From NCBI GenBank assembly GCA_963693305.1, contig OY855903.1, positions 25,812,455 through 25,876,454 on the forward strand: DNA of 64,000 nucleotides, written 5' to 3'. The notes beneath the pieces are model-generated. The model saw only the letters and a list, made by a program, of their open reading frames with translations. It did no database searches and was not told the DNA's origin. Shown one piece after another: positions 54,759-64,000 of the stretch (within the stretch, counting starts at the first letter, position 1; each line of letters opens with the position of its first letter). Made by a program: the position numbers and the translations under genes. The stretch comes from Meandrina meandrites. Its lineage: Eukaryota; Cnidaria; Anthozoa; Scleractinia; Meandrinidae.

Positions 54759-56040
54759 TTTAAAGTAGATTCAACAATACTGTGCTAAATAAACCAATAA
54801 CGGTTTCGAGTTTTTTTTAAAGTATAGTTTCCATTTTGTTATTCCTGGCTGTAATTAGTTCTATTTTTTATATAGCCCTTAGTTTAGTTTTTAGTAGCGG
54901 CAAGCTTCTCGGAGGTGGAGCTACCATATGAAAGGGACGGGAATGCTCGTCGGAAAACTCTGAATTAAACCTCTAAAGGAGATCAATCTGGGCGTGGATC
55001 ACGCTTTCGTAATTCCTAAAAGATATCGGGTGCTTACAATTTGTCGGAAGGAAACGGATCTGATGACCATTGAATAGTGGTAAGAGTGTTCTCTAAATCA
55101 GCAAAACAACCGATTCGGAAAGAGATGCTGCTTAAAATTTGCAGCTCGGTTTCCTGTTATTTGTTTTCTGTTGACGGGAGGCTGGCACTGGGAAACCGTG
55201 TAAATGGTAAGGAAATTTCCGATGTTCCATTCCGAACGGAAAAAGGTGAGTACTTCTGTAGATAGTCCACGATTTCCGAATGGATTTTTCGAGAGATTAC
55301 TGTTCCATTTGACTTTCAACCGAACTTTCCGGGTTTTCTTTAGGCTAATTGGTAAGTACTCATCATTTTCAAATCTCGCGCAACCCTGAAGAAAACCTCT
55401 TAGGGGAAGTTTTGTGCGTTTTGTCCTGAATACTACAAGTGAGACCAAAGTTCGTAATTTGCATCGCCAAGCGAGACGACCAGCATACCCGGCCATTTCA
55501 TATTGGAGTTCCCTCCTGGGGTCAAGCTCCGCTTAACAATCTTACATCGACAACAATGAAATATTTGTTTTCCTTTTATAACTATATGATTAATAATTTA
55601 TCATATTCGGCTTTATGTGTCCAGTTATGTCTTTTATTAATTATAAAGATTTCAATAAACATTTCTCCCAACTCGAGAAGCAGACTTATGCCCAGTCTTT
55701 ATTTGCATGTTTTTGGTGCGAGAGAGAACTGAAAACTAGAGTGGATGAAGGCGCGCGAGAAGTTACGGGAAAAGACCAAGGGACAGAATCCTTCATGTCT
55801 TCCCGTGACTCCCGGCGTGCGTTCACCTACCTCGTAACCAATCTCGCGCAAAGAAGACCAAAGAAGACATAAATAGTGACTGGTAGTACAGGTCTGTATC
55901 TCGAGATTGCGTTTTCTCCCTCTCCCACTTTTTCAGACGTTTATCATTGGGCTTGTTTTCACATTTGACACGATTTTAGTACAGGGATCGGCCCAGACAC
56001 CGTACACTTTAAGCAGCCCGACAGTAAACCCCCCTTACCT

Positions 56041-56160
56041 CCCCTCCCCTCCCCTCCCCTCCCCTCCCCTCCCCTCCCCTCCCCTCCCCTCCCCTCCCCT
56101 CCCCTCCCCTCCCCTCCCCTCCCCTCCCCTCCCCTCCCCTCCCCTCCCCTCCCCTCCCCT
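56041..56160 (+). repeat. Perfect (CCCCT)24 array, unit 3
   Basis: Exactly 24 identical pentamers over 120 bp. The minus strand is (AGGGG)n, able to form G-quadruplexes. It lies about 1.55 kb beyond the stop of gene 3. Confidence 0.95.
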
Positions 56161-56641
56161 CCACTCAACCTCACCCTATCGCTTACCCGGTTTCGATCCG
56201 GTTCGGATCGAAACAAAGTTAGAGATAGAGCTAGAGAGAAAGTAAGAGCTAGTTTTGGTACTGTTCCCTCACCTTACACTTCCTTAACCCCTCCTCCTCC
56301 CTCCCCCACCAACCCACCTTCCCATTTTAACTTAAAACCGCGCGTATCTCACCCGTTCGCGATTCTTACGAAATGTTTTTAATCATTATCGTGGAAAAAA
56401 CCCTTAAAAATCAGTTTGAAATAAAAACTGTTGCTTAACTGCTTGAGAGAAATAAAAATTTTATGCCTTTAACAGATAATAAACGTAAATGAAAACAAAC
56501 GCTGTTTTTGTTTGTTACTTTACACTGTAATCGTAGGAATTCCTTCACGCATGATCATTGCTTGATTTTGTCTGCATGGAGTCCTCCACTGATAAAAGTC
56601 TCGTCTTCCTGGAACACCAAAAACGACAAACCCGAATTTAA

Positions 56642-57326
56642 GGTGGCTGGTATCGGTTTCCAGCATTTTCAAGCATTTTTCAGCTCTTACACTTTTGACG
56701 GGACTGTACTAGAAATCTTTATCAGTTGATGCTACAATAATGGTATCAAATAAATGTCCAATGATTGGTGAATATGTTCTGGTCATTTTCTTGACGTCAC
56801 TGGTTACCATAGTAACAGGATAACCTGTTAAAAACACCCTTAATTTTAGCTTTAAGTGCTTATAACTCAAAAACGAGCTCGGTGACCCCCATTTTTTATT
56901 GTTGAGTTATAATTAGCATGTAAAGATACAACTTTTTGTAAAGTTAAAAAAATTTCTACGTAGCGGTTTCAGAGCCACCTTAAATTTTTAAAAATTTAAG
57001 GTGGCTCTGAAACTGCTTCGTAGAAATTTTTTTAACTTTGCAGAAAGTTGTATCTTAACATGCTAATCAATGTTCAATAATAAAAATTGGGGGTCATTGA
57101 GCTCGTTTTTGAGTTATAAGCACTTAAAGCTAAAATTAAGGGTGTTTTTAACAGGTTATAGTGTTGCTATGGAAACCAGTGAGGTCAAGAAAGTAACCAA
57201 AACGTACTCGGCAATCATTGGGCATTTATTTGATACCATTATTGTAGCATCAACTGATAAAAATTTATTGTAATATCCAGTCAAAGTGTAAGAGCTGGAA
57301 AGTGCTGGAAACCATTACCAGCCACC
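56642..57326. mobile_element. Head-to-head pair of ~330-bp TTAA MITEs forming a 685-bp palindrome
   Basis: First copy 56642-56979 and second 57000-57326 are inverted, each starting or ending GGTGGCT/AGCCACC and each bounded by TTAA (56638, 56980, 56996, 57327). The centre is AAATTTTTAAAAATTT. Unit 1 has the empty site CGAATTTAAGGAAAATTGAT. Arms are roughly 90 percent alike by eye, with the left arm lacking or gaining a few bases. Confidence 0.8.
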
Positions 57327-57711
57327 TTAAGGAAAATTGATCGTAAAAGGTTCATCACTGTATTACAATTTTTCATTTAGTCTTTTCAAAAAGTAAAAGC
57401 AGTGTAAGTTCCAAGCAGCCATCACAGCTGATAGTGAAATCGACCCGACACACTACTTCATATTTTGACTTCAAGCACTGTCCAAAAACTGAAATGTCGG
57501 ATATTAGCCCAGAAAAGATCTGAACTGAAAACACTACTTTCGCTTATTGAAAATTGTTATTAAATAGGTAGGAAACTTTTGAAAGAAACCACTTTAATTT
57601 AGTTATTTTGTTGTAATGAAGTGAAAGATACTTTTAACTTGGGTTTAACTCACACAGAAAGCTAACTAAGCAAAATCATGAAATATTTTCTTCGCTATGT
57701 TAAACTTACTT

Positions 57712-60700
57712 TCATTTTCTGAAGTCAAATGTCACGTTATCTCCAATCAGCATAAACGGTGCCCACTCGGAAACTTTGGTAAAGCCGTTATCTCTCATCC
57801 ACTTCATAGCCTCGTGAAGAGATTCACTGGCGCTTTCCCCGCGAACAAGGTGCTCGTAAAAACAATTCATGAACTGCTTTGTTGCGCTGTCTTCTAAGGC
57901 CCAAAGTGCCACCAACACTGAGCGTGCACCAGATCCTAAGAACGCGCGAGCGATTCCAACAGCTCCTTCTGCCCTAATTTGTCCACGGCCACTGTGACAG
58001 CAACTCAGTACTACCAGTTTAGCTCGAAGTTGAACTTTTGAAATGTCAGACATTTTCAAAAGGTAGTCGTCTTCTTGTGGAATCTCAGCAGTGGAGCCTG
58101 GAGGGGCAAGGGCAATTTCTCCTCTTTCAGCATCACCATGTGCAGCAAAATGTATCAGACTCACAGAGGCTATCCTTTCAAGTACCGCCTGCTTCGTTGC
58201 GTGCTGCCCTAACAAAGGCTGAACGCCCAGCAGTCGTCCAATCATTTTTGCTTCCTCTCTTGCACCAGACAATGGATAAAAATTTTTGAAGAGACGTCCG
58301 TTGAAAATCACATGACCAACATCAGGATCACCCACTATCAGAGCGCCAGACTGACTATGATAGTCTGCTGGACTGTCCTGAATGAGCTTAAGAGTCGTAA
58401 GTGAAGGAACGATGCGAATCCTGAAAGTCTCTGATAAGTACTTCCCATTTTTATCGAGTAAAGCTGCAAATGGAACACGGTACAAGTTGCGATCGGGAAC
58501 AATGATGATTTCAGGCTCGGCAAGTAAGTCGGACACAGGATTGATGAGCATTTCGTGGAACATAGTTAGACTCGGTTCGGGGTTTTCTTCATCCTCTCCC
58601 TGTCTCAAAGCTGCGTGGCTCACCTCCTGAGAAAAATCAGTTTCAGCCGGCTCGATGTCATTTAAAGATCGATCTTCGCAAACCTCCTCCGGCAAAATAC
58701 CAAAGCTGCGAAAACTTTTGGCCATGAGAGCAAAAAATTCATTCAAATTTTCAGCTGGCTGTGCTAATCTTTTGTAAAGAGTATTTTTATCGACTGTCAT
58801 TCCTCGCAAAGAAATGACTCCGCTTGTCTTGAGAATCCACAAAAATACTCTTTGCTCATGATAAGAAATGTACAGACAAGTGCAGTTGGTTTGTTTCGTC
58901 ATGACATTTTCAATACCAATCCATGATTGGAGGTCAGCTGATAGGTGTGTTTCAGCGGAGTACTGAGTTGCCATCAGGTCTGCTAGGGCTCTAGCACGTC
59001 CTAGCTCTGCAACATATAGAGCATGGTTAGGTGTTCTAGCTGCACAAAACAATGCACTGAGCATCTTGTAGGGAAAATCATGCATGTCCGAGAAAGATAT
59101 GACGATTTCATCGTTGTCGCTATTAAAACCACCCAACTCTTCACATTTTTTAATACTTCGTAAGAGGTAGTATTTGGCTTCCTCGACCGTTCCTTGCGAT
59201 AGCTTCGTTAATGTAAGATAACAGTAACACTGAAACTCAATTTCACCGTGTCTAATATCTTTACTTATTGAAAGTGCCTTATCAAGATATTCTTCGGCTG
59301 TGACGTATTCAGTGAGCGAGTGACACGCCTTTGCTAGGCTTAAGTACCCTTGTGCTTCTTCGCTTCTGTCACCAATTTCAATTGCGATCGCAAGTGCCTT
59401 TTCATAGAACATTTTAGCCTTGGAACTATCCCCGAGAGAGAAATCTACACCTCCAAGGCCTCGAATAAGTGTTGCTTCTTCGTTTCTGGCACCAATTTTA
59501 ACTGTGATCTGGAGTGCTTTCATCAGATGTTCTTTACCCTCTCTATATTTTCCAAGACCTCGATAAACATCTCCCAGGTTTCCAAAACATTGTGCTACTC
59601 CTGCTCTGTCACCAATTTTCCTGTTGATCGCAAGTGCTTTCCCGAGATATTCTTTAGCCTTGACACAGTCACCGAGGGATTTAAACACAAGTCCTAGATT
59701 TCCGTAACTTTTTGCAATACTTGCTCTGTCACCAATTTCCATGGTGATCGCAAGTGCTTTCTCGAGATATTCTTTAGCCTTGACATAGTCACCAAGAGAT
59801 CGAAACACAGTTCCTAGATTTCCGTAACTTGTTGCTATTCTTGCTCTGTTACCAATTTCCATGTTGATCGCAAGTGCTTTCTCGAGATATTCTTTAGCCT
59901 TGACATAGTCTCCGAGAGTTTGAAACACAGTTCCTAGATTTCCGTAACTTGTTGCTATTCTTGCTCTGTTACCAATTTCCATGTTGATCGCAAGTGCTTT
60001 CTCGAGATATTCTTTAGCCTTGAGATAGTCACCAAGAGATCGAAACACAGTTCCTAGATTTCCGTAACTTGTTGCTATTCTTGCTCTGTCACCAATTTCC
60101 ATGTTGATCGCAAGTGCTTTCTCGTGGTATTCTTTAGCCTTGACATAGTCACCGAGAGATTGAGACACAGTTCCTAGATTTCCGTAACTTGTTGCTACTC
60201 TTTCTCTGTTACCAATTTCCATGTTGATCGCAAGTGCTTTCTCGAGATATTCTTTAGCCTTGACATAGTCACCGAGAGATGGAAACACAGTTCCTAGATT
60301 TCCGTAACTTGTTGCTATTCTTGCTCTGTCACCAATTTCCATGTTGATCGCAAGTGCTTTCTCGTGGTATTCTTTAGCCTTGACATAGTCACCGAGAGAT
60401 TTAAACACAGTTCCTAGGTTTCCGTAATTTGCTGCTGTTCCTGCTCTGTCGCCAATTTCCATGTTGATCGCAAGTGCTTTCTCGTTGTATTCTTTAGACT
60501 TGACATAGTCACCGAGAGATTTAAACACAGTTCCTAGATTTGCGTAATTTGCTGCTGTTCCTGCTCTGTCGCCAATTTCCATGTCGATTGCAAGTGCTTT
60601 CTCGTGATATTGTTTAGCCTTGACATAATCACCGAGAGATTGAAACACAGTTCCTAGGTTTAAGTAGCTTACTGCTATTCCTGTTTTGTTACCAATTTCC

Positions 60701-62538
60701 ATGTTGATCACAAGTGCTTTCTCGTGATATTCTTTAGCCTTGACATAGTCACCGAGGGATTCAAACACAGTTCCTAGATTTCCGTGACTTGCTGCAATTC
60801 CTGCTCTGCCACCAATTTCCATGTCGATCGCAAGTGCTTTCTCGTGATATTCTTTAGCCTTGACATAGTCACCGAGAGATTGAAACACAGTCCCTAGATT
60901 TCCGTAACTTTTTGCAATACTTGCTCTGTCACCAATTTCCATGGTGATCGCAAGTGCTTTCTCGAGATATTCTTTAGCCTTCACATAGTCACCGAGGGAT
61001 TCAAACACAGTTCCTAGATTTCCGTAACTTTTTGCAATACTTGCTCTGTCACCAATTTCCATGTTGATCGTAAGTGCTTTCTCGAGATATTCTTTAGCCT
61101 TGACATAGTCACCAAGAGATTGAAACACAGTTCCTAGATTTCCGTAACTTGTTGCTGTTCTTGCTCTGTTACCAATTTCGATGTTGATCGCAAGTGCTTT
61201 CTCGAGATATTCTTTAGCCTTGACATAGTCACCGAGAGATTTAAACACAGTTCCTAGGTTTACGTAATTTGATGCAATTCTTGCTCTGTCGCCACTTTCC
61301 ATGTCGATCGCAAGTGCTTTCTCGAGATATTCTTTAGCCTTGACATAGTCATCGAGAGATTGAAACACAGTTCCTAGGTTTCCGTAATTTGATGCAATTC
61401 TTGCTCTGTCGCCACTTTTCATGTTGATGGCAAGTGCTCTTTCGTGATATTCTTTAGCCTTGACAAAGTCACCAAGACATTGAAACACAGTTCCTAGATT
61501 TCCGTAACTTGTTGCTGTTCCTTCTCTGCCACCAATTTCCATGTTGATCGCAAGTGCTTTCTCGAGATATTCTTTAGCCTTGACATAGTCACCGAGAGAT
61601 CGAAACACAGTTCCTAGATTTCCGTAACTTGTTGCTATTCCTGCTCTGCCACCAATTTCCATGTAGATCGCAAGTGCTTTCTCGAGATATTCTTTAGCCT
61701 TGACATAGTCACCAAGAGATTCAAACACAGTTCCTAGCTTTCCGTAATTTGATGCAATTCTTGCTCTGTCGCCACTTTTCATGTTGATCGCAAGTGCTTT
61801 TTCGTGATATTCTTTAGCCTTGACATAGTCACCGAGAGATTGAAACACAGTTCCTAGATTTCCGTAACTTGTTACTATTCCTGCTCTATCACCAATTTCT
61901 ATGTTGATCGCAAGTGCTTTTTCGAAATATTCTTTAGACTTTACATAGTCACCGAGAGACTGCAACACAGTTCCTAGGTTTGCGTAATTTGCTGCTATTC
62001 CTGCTCTGCCACCAATTTCCATGCATATCGCAAGTGATTTCTCGAGATATTCTTTAGCGTTGACAAAGTCGCCGAGAGATTCAAACACAGATCCTAGCTC
62101 TGTGTAATATACTGCTTCTCCTGTTCTGTCTCCAATTTTCGTTGTGATCGCAAGCGCTTTCTCGAGATTTTCTTTAGCCTTGACATAGTCACCGAGAGAT
62201 TTAAACACTGTTCCTAGGTTTTGATATGCGATTGCTTCTTCTCTTTTGTACCCAGCTTCTCTCATGATAGTGATTGCTTTTTCAGTAAGTTCTTTTGCCT
62301 CAGCATACTTACATTGACTCAGATATATTTGCGCCAGTTCTATGCTAAGTTTTCCTTCGGAGACTTTGTCACCACACTCGTAGTAAATGGCGAGAAGTTT
62401 CTTGCCATATGTTATAGCACTTGTGTTATCGTGGATAAGGCTGTACGCTTCGAACATTGTTCTGTAGATTCGTTTAGAAAACCTGTTTATTAATTTGACA
62501 AATTGCTGTTTTATACTCGGCGCTTTATTGTTTAGCAT
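57712..62538 (-). CDS. TPR-CHAT protein 3 (1,608 aa from first in-frame ATG): 26 repeats, N-terminus lost by 5-bp deletion
   Basis: Array at residues about 59-1098, linker to 1325, CHAT 1326-1608 with His1467 and Cys1514 intact. The original start codon is still present at 62650-62648, but five bases found in genes 1 and 2 (CAACAACTAAGG there, CAACAGG here, near 62608) are missing. That ATG now opens a 41-codon frame ending about 62525, overlapping the next in-frame ATG at 62538 (MLNNKAPSIKQQ). The protein would lack the first 39 residues (the hydrophobic IGIALVVATFLL segment). The remaining 1,600 codons are open, so the loss is recent or tolerated, or another start or exon is used. Confidence 0.85.
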   Translation of the reverse strand: MLNNKAPSIKQQFVKLINRFSKRIYRTMFEAYSLIHDNTSAITYGKKLLAIYYECGDKVSEGKLSIELAQIYLSQCKYAEAKELTEKAITIMREAGYKREEAIAYQNLGTVFKSLGDYVKAKENLEKALAITTKIGDRTGEAVYYTELGSVFESLGDFVNAKEYLEKSLAICMEIGGRAGIAANYANLGTVLQSLGDYVKSKEYFEKALAINIEIGDRAGIVTSYGNLGTVFQSLGDYVKAKEYHEKALAINMKSGDRARIASNYGKLGTVFESLGDYVKAKEYLEKALAIYMEIGGRAGIATSYGNLGTVFRSLGDYVKAKEYLEKALAINMEIGGREGTATSYGNLGTVFQCLGDFVKAKEYHERALAINMKSGDRARIASNYGNLGTVFQSLDDYVKAKEYLEKALAIDMESGDRARIASNYVNLGTVFKSLGDYVKAKEYLEKALAINIEIGNRARTATSYGNLGTVFQSLGDYVKAKEYLEKALTINMEIGDRASIAKSYGNLGTVFESLGDYVKAKEYLEKALAITMEIGDRASIAKSYGNLGTVFQSLGDYVKAKEYHEKALAIDMEIGGRAGIAASHGNLGTVFESLGDYVKAKEYHEKALVINMEIGNKTGIAVSYLNLGTVFQSLGDYVKAKQYHEKALAIDMEIGDRAGTAANYANLGTVFKSLGDYVKSKEYNEKALAINMEIGDRAGTAANYGNLGTVFKSLGDYVKAKEYHEKALAINMEIGDRARIATSYGNLGTVFPSLGDYVKAKEYLEKALAINMEIGNRERVATSYGNLGTVSQSLGDYVKAKEYHEKALAINMEIGDRARIATSYGNLGTVFRSLGDYLKAKEYLEKALAINMEIGNRARIATSYGNLGTVFQTLGDYVKAKEYLEKALAINMEIGNRARIATSYGNLGTVFRSLGDYVKAKEYLEKALAITMEIGDRASIAKSYGNLGLVFKSLGDCVKAKEYLGKALAINRKIGDRAGVAQCFGNLGDVYRGLGKYREGKEHLMKALQITVKIGARNEEATLIRGLGGVDFSLGDSSKAKMFYEKALAIAIEIGDRSEEAQGYLSLAKACHSLTEYVTAEEYLDKALSISKDIRHGEIEFQCYCYLTLTKLSQGTVEEAKYYLLRSIKKCEELGGFNSDNDEIVISFSDMHDFPYKMLSALFCAARTPNHALYVAELGRARALADLMATQYSAETHLSADLQSWIGIENVMTKQTNCTCLYISYHEQRVFLWILKTSGVISLRGMTVDKNTLYKRLAQPAENLNEFFALMAKSFRSFGILPEEVCEDRSLNDIEPAETDFSQEVSHAALRQGEDEENPEPSLTMFHEMLINPVSDLLAEPEIIIVPDRNLYRVPFAALLDKNGKYLSETFRIRIVPSLTTLKLIQDSPADYHSQSGALIVGDPDVGHVIFNGRLFKNFYPLSGAREEAKMIGRLLGVQPLLGQHATKQAVLERIASVSLIHFAAHGDAERGEIALAPPGSTAEIPQEDDYLLKMSDISKVQLRAKLVVLSCCHSGRGQIRAEGAVGIARAFLGSGARSVLVALWALEDSATKQFMNCFYEHLVRGESASESLHEAMKWMRDNGFTKVSEWAPFMLIGDNVTFDFRK
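59246..62365 (-). repeat. TPR-coding array of gene 3: 26 x 120 bp
   Basis: Unbroken register. Several units have Leu to His in the second helix (KAKEYHEKALAI), a subtype rarely seen in gene 1, pointing to locally spread variants. Confidence 0.92.
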
Positions 62539-64000
62539 AATCAAGCTTTCCTTGCGTAACTCGATGGCTTTCAGTGCACGACTGGTGTTGAGTAGGAAAG
62601 TGGCAACAGGCTATACCGATGGCTTGTATGATTTCCTCTATCTTGTTCATGACGCCTTCTTCAATGTATAAGTTTCAATGTAACTAAAAAATAAACAGAG
62701 AAGGGGGTTGAATAGGGATACAGAAACCAAACCCGTCGATCCAAGCTCTTTCTATACATTTTTGGCCAAACGCGCTTCTCTATTTTCGCTCAAATCTGGA
62801 TCTGAATTAGTTGAAAACCTTCTGTTGCATGTAAAATTTCACTGCACGGAACTGTTATAGATGTCGTCTCAGTTTGTGGTAATTTGTCAAGAAGTTTGAT
62901 ATAACTGCTTGATTAGTATGCATGACCCAAATATCAAGACGGAAAGAGTTCGGAATCAGTTCGAAATTCTCAGCTGATCCGTTGCATTTTGCAAATCCGC
63001 GAATTGATTCCGCTCTGTTCATTGTTATCGTCCGCAATCCGTGCGCCTTTTCAAGGACAAATCCGTCGATCCACGAACCAATTAACGCCCTTCTCCTTAC
63101 AGTGTAGAGTTGTAGAACGTGATTGTTCAGAATAGCGCAGTGACAAGGCATGTTTTGCAAATTGACATTCCAAGTTTTTAGTTCGTAATCCACCCTTGTC
63201 AGCATAGTTTCGATATATTGTTATGGTGTTTTTTGTACTAAAATGTTTTTTAAATTTTCCTCGATTTCAAAGAAAATTTTTATAACTCAGAAAAATGACT
63301 TGAAATATGACGGCTGCTTTGACGTGGGAGTGAATGACCATTCACTAATCACATATTGAATGAGCTAATAACACGATATTTTTTCACTTGTAACTTACAA
63401 CAGCAAGGGTGGATAGTTTCATGTTTATATCTAATGGCTAAACAAAGACATAACGCTGTAATTAAACTGGTAAACATTATAAAAAGCATACAATACAAGA
63501 CAAGTTTTACTCACCACGCCAACGTCAGTTGAAATAAATGACTGATATAGACCAACACATATTCCTTGGCTTGTGTTTCTTGTATATGGAGTAAACTTTA
63601 CTGTCAAGCTTATTTAATACTGTTAGCTTTGAAAACAAAAACCGGATGTCCGCAAAACGCAACCTAAGACGTTCTTTGGGAAATTAGAAAATAAAATTAT
63701 CTAGTTACATTTCATTTCAGATGTTTCAGTTTCAAAAATAAAAAAACAACATTTTGAGAATTCATTTTTTATCCAGCATCATGCACAGTTTAGAGTAATT
63801 GTGTCGACGGATAAACACATTGAAGGCGCTTTTTAATGGTTTAGAGATCAGTTGGTGTCGAATATGTAAACAGAATCTGCTCTCGTTGTGTAGTTTGGGC
63901 TGTCTCTCTCGAGAAGAAAAGAATTAAGCGGGAAAGCATACCTGGGCTGTATATGAAGAAAAAAGCGAAATTTGTAATATTTGTCACGTTTAATATTTTT
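62539..64000 (-). promoter_or_regulatory. Upstream region of TPR-CHAT gene 3
   Basis: Collinear with 33122-34740 of unit 1. The leader acceptor (near 62683), the conserved small upstream frame and its donor (GTGAGT near 63,507) are present. It has a deletion of about 100 bp near 62,911 relative to unit 1. No unit-specific insertion is seen. Confidence 0.35.

Larger units (their letters stand above)
53033..64000. repeat. Segmental duplication unit 3 (with TPR-CHAT gene 3), cut by the window end
   Basis: Begins with the same GTGACAAACTCTTATACATT joint. It contains its own insertion (56642-57326), about 40 bp of extra sequence near 53,470, and a roughly 45-bp deletion near 55,370 relative to unit 1. 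At 64,000 it is still collinear with unit 1 near 34,740. Confidence 0.85.

Overview
The window looks like nuclear DNA of an anthozoan cnidarian, most likely a stony coral; the species cannot be named from the sequence. Reasons: an animal gene split into many GT-AG introns, AT-rich non-coding DNA packed with inverted-repeat transposons, degenerate TTAGGG-type tracts, many TGTACATG-like words, and very large intronless TPR-CHAT proteins of a type known to be expanded in corals and anemones (family knowledge, not tested here).

Layout. (1) 1-19,244, plus strand: the 3' part of TRAPPC8, 24 exons whose frame closes across every junction (1,269 residues plus stop; the N-terminus lies left of the window). 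Its introns hold a LINE relic with a nested MITE, several MITEs, and a 2.1-kb foldback element with two opposing minisatellite arrays. (2) 19,245-21,331: intergenic DNA with one TTAA-flanked MITE. (3) 21,332-64,000: three tandem copies of a 15-16 kb segment, the last cut by the window edge. Each carries one minus-strand intronless gene encoding a long array of 40-residue tetratricopeptide repeats followed by a CHAT (caspase-like) protease domain with an intact His/Cys pair.

The three paralogues have 19, 28 and 26 repeat units in an exact 120-bp register. Their length differences are explained by whole repeats plus one residue and, in the third gene, by a 5-bp deletion just after the original start codon that removes the first 39 residues. 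One residue per TPR varies strongly with the third codon base nearly fixed, and the middle gene contains 480-bp and 240-bp blocks duplicated with one mismatch each. This suggests a fast-evolving recognition array attached to a conserved protease effector.

Because the segments are paralogous, each serves as an empty site for insertions in the others. This exposes unit-specific mobile elements with target duplications: a 3.4-kb Harbinger-like element containing a 1.15-kb near-perfect palindrome (unit 1), a THAP-domain element flanked by TTAA (unit 2), a tRNA-derived SINE (unit 2), a 102-bp TTAA MITE next to the stop codon of the second TPR-CHAT gene, and a head-to-head MITE pair (unit 3). All coordinates come from reading the sequence; no database search was run.
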